Positions 25,513 through 35,037 are shown, numbered from the stretch's first letter. The stretch: DNA of 43,635 nt from Nostoc sp. CHAB 5836 (GCF_020829445.1 NZ_JAIVFV010000048.1:1-43635); one strand, 5' to 3'. A program made the numbers and translations. Notes: generated by a model from the letters alone, not told the origin.

Positions 25513-27118
25513 CCCGGATTTCTCACCAAGATCAAAAAAAGAGGGGTCAAAAACTGCCAAAATGTATATTACACAAGAATCCCAGCAGTTTAAAGCATGA
25601 CCCCAGATCAAAATCATTCTATACCGGAACAGTTCGTATTTGGACAAGACAAGTCATGTCCAGTTGTAGTTAATTTCAAGGGTGAGCCTGTAACATCGGA
25701 TGCAGGATTAACATTAATTGCTGAACTAGATAGAAAAAGAAAAATAACATCACGATTTGCAGAATGTTTCAAAGATTACCGAAACTCAAATAAAGTTGTA
25801 TATCCAGTTCATAACTTAATAGCACAAAGAATATATGGCTTAATCATGGGTTATGAGGATATAAATGACCATGAAACTCTACGTCACGACCCAATATTTG
25901 CACTGGCAGTGGGAAACGTTATTAACTCAGAACAAGAATTAACCACTTTGGCTGGGAAAAGCACATTAAATCGTCTTGAACATTGTCCAGACGACGTAGA
26001 TTCAAGAGAAAACAGTCGGTATCACCGGATCGAATATGATGCTTTGGCGATAGAAACACTTTTAGTTGAGCTATTTTTAGAATCTTATCAAAAACCACCA
26101 CGACAGATAATAATAGATTTAGATGTTACGGATGATTTAGTACATGGTCATCAAGAAGAGACATTCTTTAATCCTTATTACAAAGGATATTGTTATGCGC
26201 CACTTTATATTTTCTGTGGACAACATTTACTTGCCGCAAAATTGCGTGCATCAAACTTAGACCCAGCAGCATGGGGGTTAGAAGAATTACAAAGAATCAT
26301 AAAAATCATCCGCTCTCGATGGAAAAAAGTGAAAATTATTATTCGTGGGGATAGCGCTTATTCCAGAGAAGAGATAATGGCTTGGTGTGAACAAGAAACT
26401 GATATTGATCATGTGTTTGGACTTCCGGAAAATCCTCGTTTACTCCAGTTATCGCAATCAATTAAGTATCGTGCATCCCAAGAATATTCCCGAAAAATAC
26501 TGTCCGCGAGGCAACATGGAAAATTCCCTCAAAGAACAAAAGTTAGATTTACAAAGTGATAGAACAAGTACCCACACGTTTGCAGGAAATCAATTACGTT
26601 TATGGTTTACAGCTATTGCCTACATTTTAATGAACGACCTGCGAGAGAAATGTTTGGTCAATACAGAATACAAAAATGCAACGATTGGAACTATACGCAC
26701 AAAATTATTAAAGCTAGGGGCTGTGATTACAATTTATAAACGACGAGTTTTGATTGCAATTAGCAGTACTTGCCCTGACAAGGAAGTTTTTGCAATGATT
26801 TATGAGCGTTTATCTCGACTACCCTGCCCTGGATAATTAAATGATTAGATTTATAAGTAATAGCTAATTTGATTTTAAATAACTGTCTTGCTGGGTTATT
26901 TTACTTGATTTAGCCCAACAAGTGGGTATGTCAATTTTTCTTACTATTTTGTTTCTTCTTCAGCATTTTACATTTTTTATGTGTTTTATATATCTTGTTT
27001 GTATTCGGTTTTTACTGGGTTAGCCTTGTGTTCTACGGGAAATTTGACAATGTATCAATTAAGTTACTCTAAATCTGACTCATCCAAGTGTTTTTTTGTC
27101 ACTTGTGAGAAATCCGGG
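25513..27118 (+). mobile_element. IS1380-family insertion sequence, decayed
   Basis: Inverted ends CCCGGATTTCTCACCAAG at 25513 and CTTGTGAGAAATCCGGG ending at 27118 match in 15 or more positions. Total 1606 bp, near the usual IS1380 length. Flanking bases TTTG and TTTA could be a decayed 4-bp duplication. The transposase is broken (next entry); 26837-27101 inside the right end is AT-rich non-coding DNA. It separates the cyanoexosortase gene from its partner. Confidence 0.82.
25597..26836 (+). pseudogene. IS1380-family transposase, internally deleted and frameshifted
   Basis: The first frame (25597-26559) holds the N-terminal and central part: VTSDAGLTLIAELDRKRKI, YGLIMGYEDINDHETLRHD, IIIDLDVTDDLVHGHQEETF with catalytic aspartates, YYKGYCYAPLYIFCG, and IIIRGDSAYSREEIMAWCE. 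The C-terminal part continues in a second frame from about 26480 (EKYCPRGNMENSLKEQKLDL, THTFAGNQLRLWFTAIAYIL) to 26836. The stretch normally between SIKYRA and KYCPRGNMEN, roughly 80-100 residues in relatives, is missing, and the frame changes at the junction. The element cannot move by its own product. Confidence 0.85.
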
Positions 27119-27123
27119 TTTAC

Positions 27124-27369
27124 TGGTCAAAAGGGAGCCACTGCGGTCTTGGGCTTTCCCCAAGTGGAGCAAGTGGCGTTACTCTACCGGGGTTAGGAAC
27201 TAGCCTCGCAGACGCAGAGTCGTCTGGCTCTACTTCACGCACCCGCAAAACAGCAGGAAGCATGAAGCAACTAGGGGCAATGAAGCGTCAAAAATCTGTA
27301 GAAGTCTCCGCGAAAAACGAACTGAGGGATGTAGAAACCCTTGAGAACGGCGGAGCCAACTGTGGGTAG
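27124..27369 (+). other. Possible C-terminal tail remnant of an IS200/IS605-type TnpB
   Basis: One open frame reads YWSKGSHCGLGLSPSGASGV and then LADAESSGSTSRTRKTAGS, GAMKRQKSVEVSAKNEL and LENGGANCG before TAG at 27367. The Ser/Thr/Gly-rich tail after a CGL motif recalls the disordered C-termini of cyanobacterial TnpB proteins, but no catalytic part is present. It lies just outside the IS1380 right end. The call is tentative; it could be an unrelated repeat. Confidence 0.25.
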
Positions 27370-27529
27370 TTCATAAAAGTAATGTTTTTAAACGCAAAGG
27401 GACGTAAAGGAAGACAGAGGTTTAATGGAAGGCAATTTTTCGTCGCCGATCCGTAAGTCCTAAAGATTACTGAACTCACGGTGTTCTTTTATAAAGTAAA
27501 ATTTTGACTAAGTATTGCAAATTTTACTG

Positions 27530-28252
27530 ATGACTTCCTTCTCCAAATTTTTCAAGGAAAACCAATTGAGTCAGCTAGCAGCACTTTTGTTATTGCTACT
27601 GCTGCTGGTAATGGCAGGGGTTCCCGGATACCTGACAGGACGCTGGCAATGGAAACAGCCGCCACCTGTTACTACCCTCAATGAATTAAGACAAATCCGC
27701 AAGACTGGGTTAGCCCTTCCTGGTTGGCAAATCATTGAACAAGCAGAACAGCAAATTGGCGAACATAAATGGTCTTTGCAGGTAATGAAAAAAGAAGGTT
27801 CCCAATCCCAGGCGATCCTGCTTTTGCTACCCCAAAATGGGCCTATGGATCAACCAGAGGTAGAGTGGACAGACGTTAACGGCTGGGGAAGATCACGCTG
27901 GGGAAAGTGGGATATAGCTCAATATCGCTCTGCGGAATTTACTGTAAAATCGCCTGGAAAGTTGACTTCTAATGTGGAAACTAAAGTAGAAGCTAGGTTC
28001 TTTCGCGCCTCCACACCACAGCAAACCTTTGCTGTCTTGCAATGGTACGCGATGCCAGACGGCGGAAATCCATCTCCTTTACACTGGTTCTTAGCAGATC
28101 AATTAGCACAGTGGCGCAAGCAACGCACTCCTTGGGTGGGTGTGAGCATTCTAATTCCAATGGAACCTTTGGGACAGGTTGAAACATCTTGGTTGTTAGC
28201 CCAGTCTATCGGCGAAACAGTGCAAGCTCGATTGATGGCAGGCCCTTTGTAA
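27530..28252 (+). CDS. Cyanoexosortase B system-associated protein
   Basis: Start chosen at ATG 27530 (MTSFSKFFKENQLSQ). One transmembrane helix near the N-terminus (LAALLLLLLLLVMAGVPGYL, about residues 17-36) is followed by an outside domain. Recognisable segments are GYLTGRWQWKQPP, TGLALPGWQIIEQ, VEWTDVNGWGRSRWGKWD and a C-terminal SWLLAQSIGETVQARL. Proteins of this kind accompany cyanoexosortase B and share a partial resemblance to the EpsI-type domain; their exact role is unknown. It was presumably adjacent to crtB before the IS inserted. Confidence 0.75.
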   Translation: MTSFSKFFKENQLSQLAALLLLLLLLVMAGVPGYLTGRWQWKQPPPVTTLNELRQIRKTGLALPGWQIIEQAEQQIGEHKWSLQVMKKEGSQSQAILLLLPQNGPMDQPEVEWTDVNGWGRSRWGKWDIAQYRSAEFTVKSPGKLTSNVETKVEARFFRASTPQQTFAVLQWYAMPDGGNPSPLHWFLADQLAQWRKQRTPWVGVSILIPMEPLGQVETSWLLAQSIGETVQARLMAGPL

Positions 28253-28364
28253 AGTCTGTTATGAATGCCTTTGTGCAGAGATTCATCAACAGTATTTCTA
28301 GAAATTGCGGTCAAGCTAAAACTCAGCTAAAAGATGTTAACAATATTTCTTGTGAAGTTAGAAA

Positions 28365-28456
28365 TAGACGTCTCCGAAAAAGAATGTAGAGACGTAGCAG
28401 TGCTACGTCTCTACAAGGGTTCGGGGTAACGCATATTTAATTTCACCAGATGTCTA
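28365..28456. mobile_element. TAGACGTCTGG-family MITE (copy 3), 92 bp
   Basis: Ends TAGACGTCTCCGAAAA and TTTCACCAGATGTCTA. The central palindrome GAGACGTAGCAGTGCTACGTCTC is seen at 28386-28409. It lies between the exosortase partner and the wza-like gene; the rest of 28253-28584 has no visible gene. Confidence 0.68.
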
Positions 28457-28584
28457 ATTAAATTTAGCAAAATTCTTCTCTTTATTCTTGGTAAATACTT
28501 GCAGAGAAAAGAGACGTCTAGGACATTTTTATAGTAAAATAACCACTCGGCGCGACTAATTCCTAATCAGTATTTTCTACACCG

Positions 28585-29925
28585 ATGTCCATAGATCCCA
28601 GTTCTTATATGCGTGGATTCAGCGCCCTGTGTTTTGTCAGTCTTCAAGTAGGAGTTTTCTTAACAACACCTATTCAACTTGTTCTTGCCCAGCCTTTTCC
28701 ATTTCAAGGACAACCCCCCTCGCCTGTACCAGGTACTGAGGCTGTACCTCCAGGTGCAAATGACGAAATTTCCCCCCAACTCACCCGCTACCTCTTGGGC
28801 CCAGGAGATGCAATTGGTGTTGTGCTTCAGCGTCCTCCTGGCCCATACCGCTTAGGAATAGGAGATGGAATTAGTGTTTCGGTTCAGCGCTTTCCAGATT
28901 TGAGCTTTCAAGCTTTAATCAATCCAGAAGGTAACATTGTAGTGCCGTTACTGGGAACAGTGTCATTACAAGGTTTAACTTTGGCAGAAGCTCAAGAAAA
29001 AATTCGCTTGGGTTTAAATCGTTATGTGGTTGATCCAGTAATAGTTTTAGCCTTAGCAACACAGGGTCAAGACTTCAGTTTTCAAGCTGTAATTAGTCCA
29101 GAAGGCAACATCGTAGTGCCGCAAGTGGGAACGGTGTCATTACAAGGTTTAACTTTGGAAGAAGCTCAAGAAAAAATTCGCTTGGGTTTAAGTCGCATTT
29201 TCCCAGATCCAATGGTAGTCGTATCCTTGGTAGGCACGCGACCAGTTCAAGTTACCATTAGCGGGGAAATATTTAGACCAGGAATTTATCCGATTAATTC
29301 AACAACACCCCGCGTTGCTGATGCCTTGTTAATATCTGGTGGTTCCACATTGAATGCAGACCTGCGACAAGTGCAAGTACGCCGGAAGTTAATCGATGGT
29401 TCTGTGATTTCACAAACCATTGACTTATATGCCGCACTGCAAAATGGCGGTTCAATCCCTAATTTACGCTTACAAGATGGAGATGCGATACTCATACCCC
29501 GTCGTGAAGTTGGTAATGATGACGGTTATGACCGTAATTTGGTAGCACGTTCATCTTTGGCTACACCACAGATTAGAGTCCGGGTTTTAAATTACGCTGC
29601 GGGAGGTCTTTCCATTCAAGCACTGCCTAATGGCAGTACATTTGTAGATGCTTTGGGAGGAGTAAATCTCGATACTGCTAACCTCCGGGATATCGCTCTG
29701 GTTCGCTTTGATCCTGAACGAGGTAAAGCTGTTACTCAAAAACTTGATGCTAAAAAAGCTTTAGGCGGTGATGCTTCTCAAAATGTGGCACTTCAAGATA
29801 ATGATGTTATTGTTGTTGGTCGAAACCTCATTGGTAGAATTACTAATTTCCTCACTACTATTACCCAACCTTTTTTCAATGTTCAATCCTTTCTCCGGTT
29901 TTTTGACAACTTCGGTGGCAATTGA
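28585..29925 (+). CDS. Polysaccharide export protein, Wza-like, with a duplicated export domain
   Basis: A signal peptide-like N-terminus (GFSALCFVSLQVGVFLTTPI...VLAQP) directs export. The mature part has a polysaccharide-export domain (YRLGIGDGISVSVQRFPDLS, PEGNIVVPLLGTVSLQGLTL) repeated nearly word for word about 67 residues later (PEGNIVVPQVGTVSLQGLTL). SLBB-type domains follow: VTISGEIFRPGIYPI with ADALLISGG, and a second region IRVRVLNYAAGGLSI. In the cell envelope such proteins form the outer-membrane channel for exopolysaccharide. The duplicated stretch is also strongly conserved at the DNA level (about 28916-29022 and 29084-29196), pointing to a recent duplication. It precedes the Wzc-like gene. 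Confidence 0.88.
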   Translation: MSIDPSSYMRGFSALCFVSLQVGVFLTTPIQLVLAQPFPFQGQPPSPVPGTEAVPPGANDEISPQLTRYLLGPGDAIGVVLQRPPGPYRLGIGDGISVSVQRFPDLSFQALINPEGNIVVPLLGTVSLQGLTLAEAQEKIRLGLNRYVVDPVIVLALATQGQDFSFQAVISPEGNIVVPQVGTVSLQGLTLEEAQEKIRLGLSRIFPDPMVVVSLVGTRPVQVTISGEIFRPGIYPINSTTPRVADALLISGGSTLNADLRQVQVRRKLIDGSVISQTIDLYAALQNGGSIPNLRLQDGDAILIPRREVGNDDGYDRNLVARSSLATPQIRVRVLNYAAGGLSIQALPNGSTFVDALGGVNLDTANLRDIALVRFDPERGKAVTQKLDAKKALGGDASQNVALQDNDVIVVGRNLIGRITNFLTTITQPFFNVQSFLRFFDNFGGN

Positions 29926-30278
29926 TCAAATTAGGAACTTTAAAAGAACGATAGAGGCTGGAAAGAGTTGGGAGTGGAGGAAGCCACATCTGCTACTTGT
30001 ACCAATTCTGTATGAATCATAAGTACAAAAAAGAAAAACGAACCGCAGAGGACGCAAAGGACACAAAGAAAGAAGTTAAAAGAGTTTGGGGCAACCTCAC
30101 AAATAAATGGTATTACATTTAAATTCATGAATCGAAAAATATTAAAGATATCAACCAATATATAAAACTTTTATTTGATTGTTGAAAACCTAAGTCGGCT
30201 AAAATTCTGCTCTATAAAAGTTTAGTTTTCAGTAGAATTAGCAAGATTCAAGTAGGATTACTATATACAGTAGGAAGT
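29926..30278. other. Spacer between export gene and Wzc-like gene
   Basis: AT-rich DNA with a dispersed AACGAACCGCAGAGGACGC repeat near 30038. A short open frame on each strand (29768-30022, 29940-30158) is a shadow or repeat reading. I see no gene here. Confidence 0.4.
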
Positions 30279-30380
30279 CAATACGGTTCGGTTAAGACTA
30301 AAAATAAAAATGTGTAGAAAGAAAATGTTGGGTTTCGTTCCTCAACCCAACCTACGAATATTCTTAACCGAACAGTATTG
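30279..30380. mobile_element. CAATAC-family element, 102 bp
   Basis: Ends CAATACGGTTCGGTTAAG and CTTAACCGAACAGTATTG. The 10-bp target duplication AGTAGGAAGT is at 30269-30278 and 30381-30390. The smallest intact copy in the window; it contains half of the GGTTGGGTTGAGG palindrome. Confidence 0.88.
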
Positions 30381-30534
30381 AGTAGGAAGTTGATAGCGTC
30401 CTTATATCAAAGCCACTATCTTTAGTTTGGTGCTTCCTAATTTTGAATTTTGTTAGCGCAGCCTCTTCTCTTCTTAGGCTACGCCAACGAGTCTGCGAGT
30501 GTCATTTGGAATTTTGAATTGGAGCGAAGCGACC

Positions 30535-32709
30535 ATGACCCCACCAATTGTTAAGCGCTATCTGATTGCTTTCGATAAGTACAAGTGGATTGGACTAGCT
30601 AGTTTTGCTTTAGTTGTCGCCGGATCAACTGTGGTGGCTATGCAACCAGATCCACCTGCTAGCTATATAGGATCTGGCGCACTTACCTATAGTGGCCCAC
30701 CAGTTTCTTTCTCTACCACTGGTACTGAAATCCAACAGCAAGGAAAGGAACTAAATGAGGAAGTTTTATTATCAAACCAGATAATTACCACAGTGGCAGA
30801 GAAAGTCGATGTCAAACCGAAAAATCTCGGTGCTAATGTCGTCCTTTCTTTACCTAAAAAAAACCCCAGGACTGGAGAATTGGAATCCACTATTTTGGAA
30901 TTGAAATATGTAGATAGTGATCCGAAACGAGCTACAGAGGTCTTGACGGAATTGATGCAAGCAATGATCAAGTTGAGCAGTGATATCAATACTGGGCGAT
31001 TACAAGCAATTATTCAAAAAATTAACGATCGCACACCACAAGCTAAACGCGAACTACAAGTTGCTGAAAAGAAGCTGGAACAGTACGATCGCATTGAGCG
31101 AACGGCAATATTGGCAGCAGAGAATGGCAGTTTGTTAAGCGCCATTACTAGCAGCCAAAATCTACAACGGCAAATTCAATTAACTATTTCTGGGGTTGAG
31201 GGCCAAGTTCGCAGTTTACAAAATAAGTTAGGCTTAACAGTCGGACAGGCTTATATTTCTTCCGCTTTGAGTGCTGATCCAATTATTGGTAACTTGCGAG
31301 CGCAAATTTATCAAAGTGAGTCGCAAATCGCCGTACTCAGAAAAGATTTGCGACCGGAACATCCAACGATGGTTCAGTTGCTGCGCCAGAAACAAGCTGC
31401 TGAGGAATTGCTACAACAGCGTGCTGCGGAGGTGTTAGGTGGTGATGGGACGGCGGCTCCGCTTCAGGGTAGCGTTGCTGGTATTCGCACCCAAAGTAGC
31501 TTAGATCCAGCACGCCAGCAATTGGCAAACCAAATGGTGTCTTTGCAAACCCAACGGGAGACACTGGAACAACAACTAACCCAAGAGATCCAACAAGAAG
31601 CGCGACTACGGCGAGAGTATTCTCTGATACCCAATAAGCAATTAGAGCGATCGCGTTTAGAACAGGAGGTTGGACTTAAAAAAGCCATCTATGACCAAAT
31701 GCAGGCGAAGCTAACCGATGCTAAAACCGCAGAGGCAGAAACTACCAGCAGCCTCAGCATTGCCAGACGACCCACGGTCACTGTCGATGCCAAACCTCCC
31801 AAGAGTGTGCCTATTACCCTTGCTGTGGGTAGTTTATTAGGTTTGGTGATTGGTGGCGGGGTGATATTCTTGTTGGGAGCGCTGGAAGGAACTTTCAAAA
31901 CCAGGGAGGATATTCGCCAGAGTCTTAAGCAACGGGAAGTGGCTTTGTTGGGAGAATTGCCTTTAATGCCAGTTGCTGATTTGGAGCAAGAAGGCGTACC
32001 TGTGGTACTTTCCGCCGATTCTCCTTATTTAGAATTTTATGAGAAATTCCGTAGTAATCTGCGTCGGATTGGTGGTAAAAACTTAAAGGTGGTGTTGATT
32101 ACTAGCACCAGCAGCCTAGAGGGCAAAACGGCAAGTGCTTATAACTTGGGTATCGCTTCTGCACGTGCTGGTAAAAGAACCTTGATTATCGAAACAGATT
32201 TGCGATCGCCTTCCCGTTGTGCATCCCTGAAAGTAATTCCTGACTCCGATGCGACTATTGAACCCCTGCGTTATTACGCTAACTTGAGTGAATGTATCCG
32301 TTTAGTCCCTGATGTGGAAAATTTATACATTCTTCCCAGCCCTGGCCCTGTGCGGCAATCTGCTGCTATTCTGGAATCCAGCGAAATACGGCGGCTTATG
32401 GAAGATGTCCGCCAACGTTTTGATTTAGTCATTTTAGATACTAGTCCTCTGAGCATATCCAATGACCCTTTGTTAATCCAACCCTACAGCGATGGCATCG
32501 TACTAGTGACGCGACCACACTATACACAAGAGAATATGCTAGGTGAAACTATTGATCAATTGGTTGAATCTGAACTGGGGTTATTAGGAGCAATTATCAA
32601 TGGTGCTGATATCACCGTTTATGCACCTGAAGAAGTTGCACAATCATCAGGATTTACATCTGAGGTAGAAGAATCTGAAGAAGTTTCAACGGCTGCTAAC
32701 AATAACTAA
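30535..32709 (+). CDS. Wzc/GumC-like polysaccharide chain-length and tyrosine-kinase protein
   Basis: Start chosen at ATG 30535 (MTPPIVKRYLIAFDKYKW); an upstream in-frame start at 30499 lies in repeat DNA. The Wzz-type domain has two flanking helices (WIGLASFALVVAGSTVVAM and PITLAVGSLLGLVIGGGVIFLLG) around a long periplasmic coiled-coil region. The cytoplasmic C-terminal domain has a P-loop variant TSSLEGKTASAYNLG, a Walker A'-type RTLIIETDLRSP and the Walker B-like LVILDTSPLS. The tail ends EVEESEEVSTAANNN without the tyrosine cluster of classical BY-kinases. It probably controls polymer length with the Wza-like channel. A MITE begins directly after the stop. Confidence 0.88.
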   Translation: MTPPIVKRYLIAFDKYKWIGLASFALVVAGSTVVAMQPDPPASYIGSGALTYSGPPVSFSTTGTEIQQQGKELNEEVLLSNQIITTVAEKVDVKPKNLGANVVLSLPKKNPRTGELESTILELKYVDSDPKRATEVLTELMQAMIKLSSDINTGRLQAIIQKINDRTPQAKRELQVAEKKLEQYDRIERTAILAAENGSLLSAITSSQNLQRQIQLTISGVEGQVRSLQNKLGLTVGQAYISSALSADPIIGNLRAQIYQSESQIAVLRKDLRPEHPTMVQLLRQKQAAEELLQQRAAEVLGGDGTAAPLQGSVAGIRTQSSLDPARQQLANQMVSLQTQRETLEQQLTQEIQQEARLRREYSLIPNKQLERSRLEQEVGLKKAIYDQMQAKLTDAKTAEAETTSSLSIARRPTVTVDAKPPKSVPITLAVGSLLGLVIGGGVIFLLGALEGTFKTREDIRQSLKQREVALLGELPLMPVADLEQEGVPVVLSADSPYLEFYEKFRSNLRRIGGKNLKVVLITSTSSLEGKTASAYNLGIASARAGKRTLIIETDLRSPSRCASLKVIPDSDATIEPLRYYANLSECIRLVPDVENLYILPSPGPVRQSAAILESSEIRRLMEDVRQRFDLVILDTSPLSISNDPLLIQPYSDGIVLVTRPHYTQENMLGETIDQLVESELGLLGAIINGADITVYAPEEVAQSSGFTSEVEESEEVSTAANNN

Positions 32710-32840
32710 TAAGTAGATCGGCGCAATTAAAGCTAACTGGCTAAAGCTGTCATTTGTCCTTTGTCATTGGTCATTAGTAAGGGTTTTAAGCCTATTTACG
32801 TTTAGTAACATACTTGAGTGTTTTCGCACAAACTTACTTA
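32710..32840 (+). mobile_element. 131-bp TA-target MITE (copy 4)
   Basis: TAAGTAGATCGGCGCAATTA at the left and CACAAACTTACTTA at the right, 131 bp. It begins on the base after the stop codon of the Wzc-like gene (TAA-TAAGTAG). It is more diverged than copies 2 and 3. Confidence 0.8.
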
Positions 32841-32903
32841 GTTTCCAAATTAGTGAATTGCCAAACTGGAATTGCTGGAGCAAATTGACGGTGGATATTT
32901 TAA

Positions 32904-33039
32904 CGCATAGGCGCAACTCTTGGAGACGCACTCGCGTTCGCCTTCCCGTAGGGTAGGGGCGCAAAGGGAAGCGCATAGGCGCAACTCTTGGAGACGCACT
33001 CGCGTTCGCCTTCCCGTAGGGTAGGAACGCAAAGAGAAT
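32904..33039. repeat. Two tandem 68-bp GC-rich repeats
   Basis: Two consecutive, nearly identical units (about 32904-32971 and 32972-33039) containing GCGCAACTCTTGGAGACGC, ACTCGCGTTCGCCTTCCCG and TAGGGTAGG. Similar units without tandem duplication occur near 4090, 8230 and 11090. Minus-strand frames over them are repeat readings. Confidence 0.8.
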
Positions 33040-33082
33040 TCGCTACGAATTTATGAAATATTGTACTTAGCAAATGGTGTAC

Positions 33083-33787
33083 TTAGTCGCGCCTAAACAA
33101 GCCAAATAGGGGAGCGAGAATTACTCCAAAAACAAAACCACCGATATGCGCCCAATAGGCAACTCCACCAGTTTCTACAGTCATCTTAGCGGCTGTTTGC
33201 AGAGTAGCAAGACCCGATATCACATTTTGCACAATGAAAAGTCCAATTATTACTAGTGCTGGAATTCTGATTGTGGTGATAAAAATCCCCAAAAATATTA
33301 AGGTCATGACTTTAGAGTGGGGAAAGCGGATAATGTATGCACCCAGAACTCCAGAAATTGCACCACTTGCCCCTAAAGAAGGAATCTCAGAATTCATGCC
33401 AATAAACCATTGGCACAAGGCTGCTAAAGCACCACACGCTAAATAAAAAATCAGATATTTGGCATGACCCAATCGATCTTCAATATTGTTGCCGAAAATC
33501 CAGAGAAACACCATATTCGAGATTAAGTGCCACCAACCGCCGTGTAAGAATTGCGACGTAAATAACGTTATCCACTCTCCATTCACGTTGGTGGTTAACT
33601 CTTGAGGCACTACCGCATACTGACTTAAAAACTGACTCAATTGTGCATTTGACAGGCTCACCTCGTGAATAAAAACTAAAATATTCATGCCAATTAACCC
33701 GTAGGTGAAATACGGGGTGGTTCGCGTCGGATTTTCGTCGTAGAGGGGAAACACAGGTGTTTTTCCTAAATTATTGGCTAATTGCAA
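33083..33787 (-). CDS. Rhomboid-family intramembrane serine protease (second of two)
   Basis: 234 aa with about six transmembrane helices. The catalytic serine lies in SLGASGAISGVLGAYI (GASG, about residues 130-145) and the catalytic histidine in AYWAHIGGFVFG near the C-terminus. HGGWWHLISNMVFLWIFGN is the conserved TM2 HxxxN region. Rhomboids cleave transmembrane helices; substrates are unknown here. It is a close paralogue of the protein encoded just upstream (33877-34596), sharing PTRTTPYFTYGLIGMNIL-like starts and DRLGHAKYLIFYL. Confidence 0.92.
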   Translation of the reverse strand: MQLANNLGKTPVFPLYDENPTRTTPYFTYGLIGMNILVFIHEVSLSNAQLSQFLSQYAVVPQELTTNVNGEWITLFTSQFLHGGWWHLISNMVFLWIFGNNIEDRLGHAKYLIFYLACGALAALCQWFIGMNSEIPSLGASGAISGVLGAYIIRFPHSKVMTLIFLGIFITTIRIPALVIIGLFIVQNVISGLATLQTAAKMTVETGGVAYWAHIGGFVFGVILAPLFGLFRRD

Positions 33788-33876
33788 TATAGCTTGTCAG
33801 GCTAGCGGTTGCGAAGGTTAAGGAATTTGACTGGTGAAATCAATCAGTATAATTGATGGTGCAGTAGCATGAAGAA

Positions 33877-34596
33877 TTACTTATACCAAGATTCTTCCTG
33901 GGATTTATCGCTGAATAAACCCAACAGTGGGCCGAGAATTGCCCCAAAGATAAACCCACCTGCATGGGCCCAGTAGGCAATACCGCCGCTTTCCATACCG
34001 ATGTTGGTACGTGTTTCCAGACTAGCAAGTCCATAGAAAGCTTGTTCGAGAAACCAGAATCCCAAAAAGAAATATGCCGGGACGCGGAAAGTCGGGAAGA
34101 AAAACCCTAAAGGCACTATACCGAGAACTTCAGCGTTGGGAAAGCGAAGAATGTATGCACCGAGAATACCTGCGATCGCACCACTTGCGCCCAAAGAAGG
34201 AATGCTAGAATCTTGAGCGAAGAACCACTGGGTTAAGGATGCCAAAACACCGCAAGATAAATAAAACAGCAAATATTTGGCATGGCCCAACTTATCTTCA
34301 ACATTGTTACCAAAAATCCAGAGAAACAACATATTACCGGCTAAATGCAAGAAACCACCGTGTAAAAATTGTGAGGTAATTAAAGTTGCCCATTCTGGTA
34401 CTGGTTGATGTACAGAGATACCAGCAAAGCTTAAGGTGAGTTCTCGTGGAACTACAGCCGCAAGGTGTAAAAACCCATTTAATGCTTGTGGGGGAAGAGT
34501 TGCTTCATAAAGAAAAGCGAGGACGTTAGCAGCAATCAGTCCATAAGTCACATAAGGCGTGATTTTTGTCGGATTATTATCTCTAATGGGAACCAC
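33877..34596 (-). CDS. Rhomboid-family intramembrane serine protease (first of two)
   Basis: 239 aa, about six transmembrane helices. Motifs are HGGFLHLAGNMLFLWIFGNN, DKLGHAKYLLFYLSCGVLAS, the catalytic SLGASGAIAGILGAYI, and AYWAHAGGFIFGAILGPLLG. It lies 89 bp upstream of its paralogue on the same strand, so the two probably form a transcript arising from tandem duplication. Both keep serine and histidine, so both should be active. Confidence 0.92.
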   Translation of the reverse strand: MVPIRDNNPTKITPYVTYGLIAANVLAFLYEATLPPQALNGFLHLAAVVPRELTLSFAGISVHQPVPEWATLITSQFLHGGFLHLAGNMLFLWIFGNNVEDKLGHAKYLLFYLSCGVLASLTQWFFAQDSSIPSLGASGAIAGILGAYILRFPNAEVLGIVPLGFFFPTFRVPAYFFLGFWFLEQAFYGLASLETRTNIGMESGGIAYWAHAGGFIFGAILGPLLGLFSDKSQEESWYK

Positions 34597-34731
34597 GAGC
34601 GTTTTTTCCTGATTTTAAGACACAAACTCTACAATACTGAATACTCGAAGTAGTTTCTTCTACCTCATGGATGGATCTCACTTTGGCACTTATAAGACTT
34701 ACGCATTAAGTAAGAAATATGGGATAGGACT

Positions 34732-34941
34732 CAATACTGCGTAGGTTTTGGCAAAAAAATAAAAAATGTCTAGGTTGGGGAGCCACTGCGCCCTTGCGGT
34801 TAAGAGACTTGTTCGCTTTTAGCGTTCCCGCAGGGTAGCACGTGGCGTTTGAGGAACGAAACCCAACCGAAGAGCGAGGTTTGTTGGGTTTCGCATTGCG
34901 CTCAACCCAACCTACAAATATTAAAAACCTACGCAGTATTG
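34732..34941. mobile_element. CAATAC-family element, 210 bp, with an internal 70-bp insertion
   Basis: Ends CAATACTGCGTAGGTTTTGG and AAAACCTACGCAGTATTG match the 140-bp element at 10018-10157. About 70 bp (GAGCCACTGCGCCCTTGCGG to CACGTGGCG) interrupts one arm of the inner palindrome. No 10-bp target duplication is visible at the outer ends. A minus-strand frame here (34706-35005) is a repeat reading. Confidence 0.82.
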
Positions 34942-35037
34942 GATCGCCTTTTGTCGTAATGTAGATCATCGCAATCCCTAAACCATTCACCGCATCTGAT
35001 TCCAATTCAATAGCTGACCAAACCCACTGACAAACTC

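Noticed and set aside
32764..33032. Minus-strand frames over the 68-bp tandem repeats
   Set aside because: Repeat sequence with no protein resemblance.
34706..35005. 99-codon minus-strand frame before the TPR gene
   Set aside because: Most of it is the CAATAC element with its 70-bp insert.
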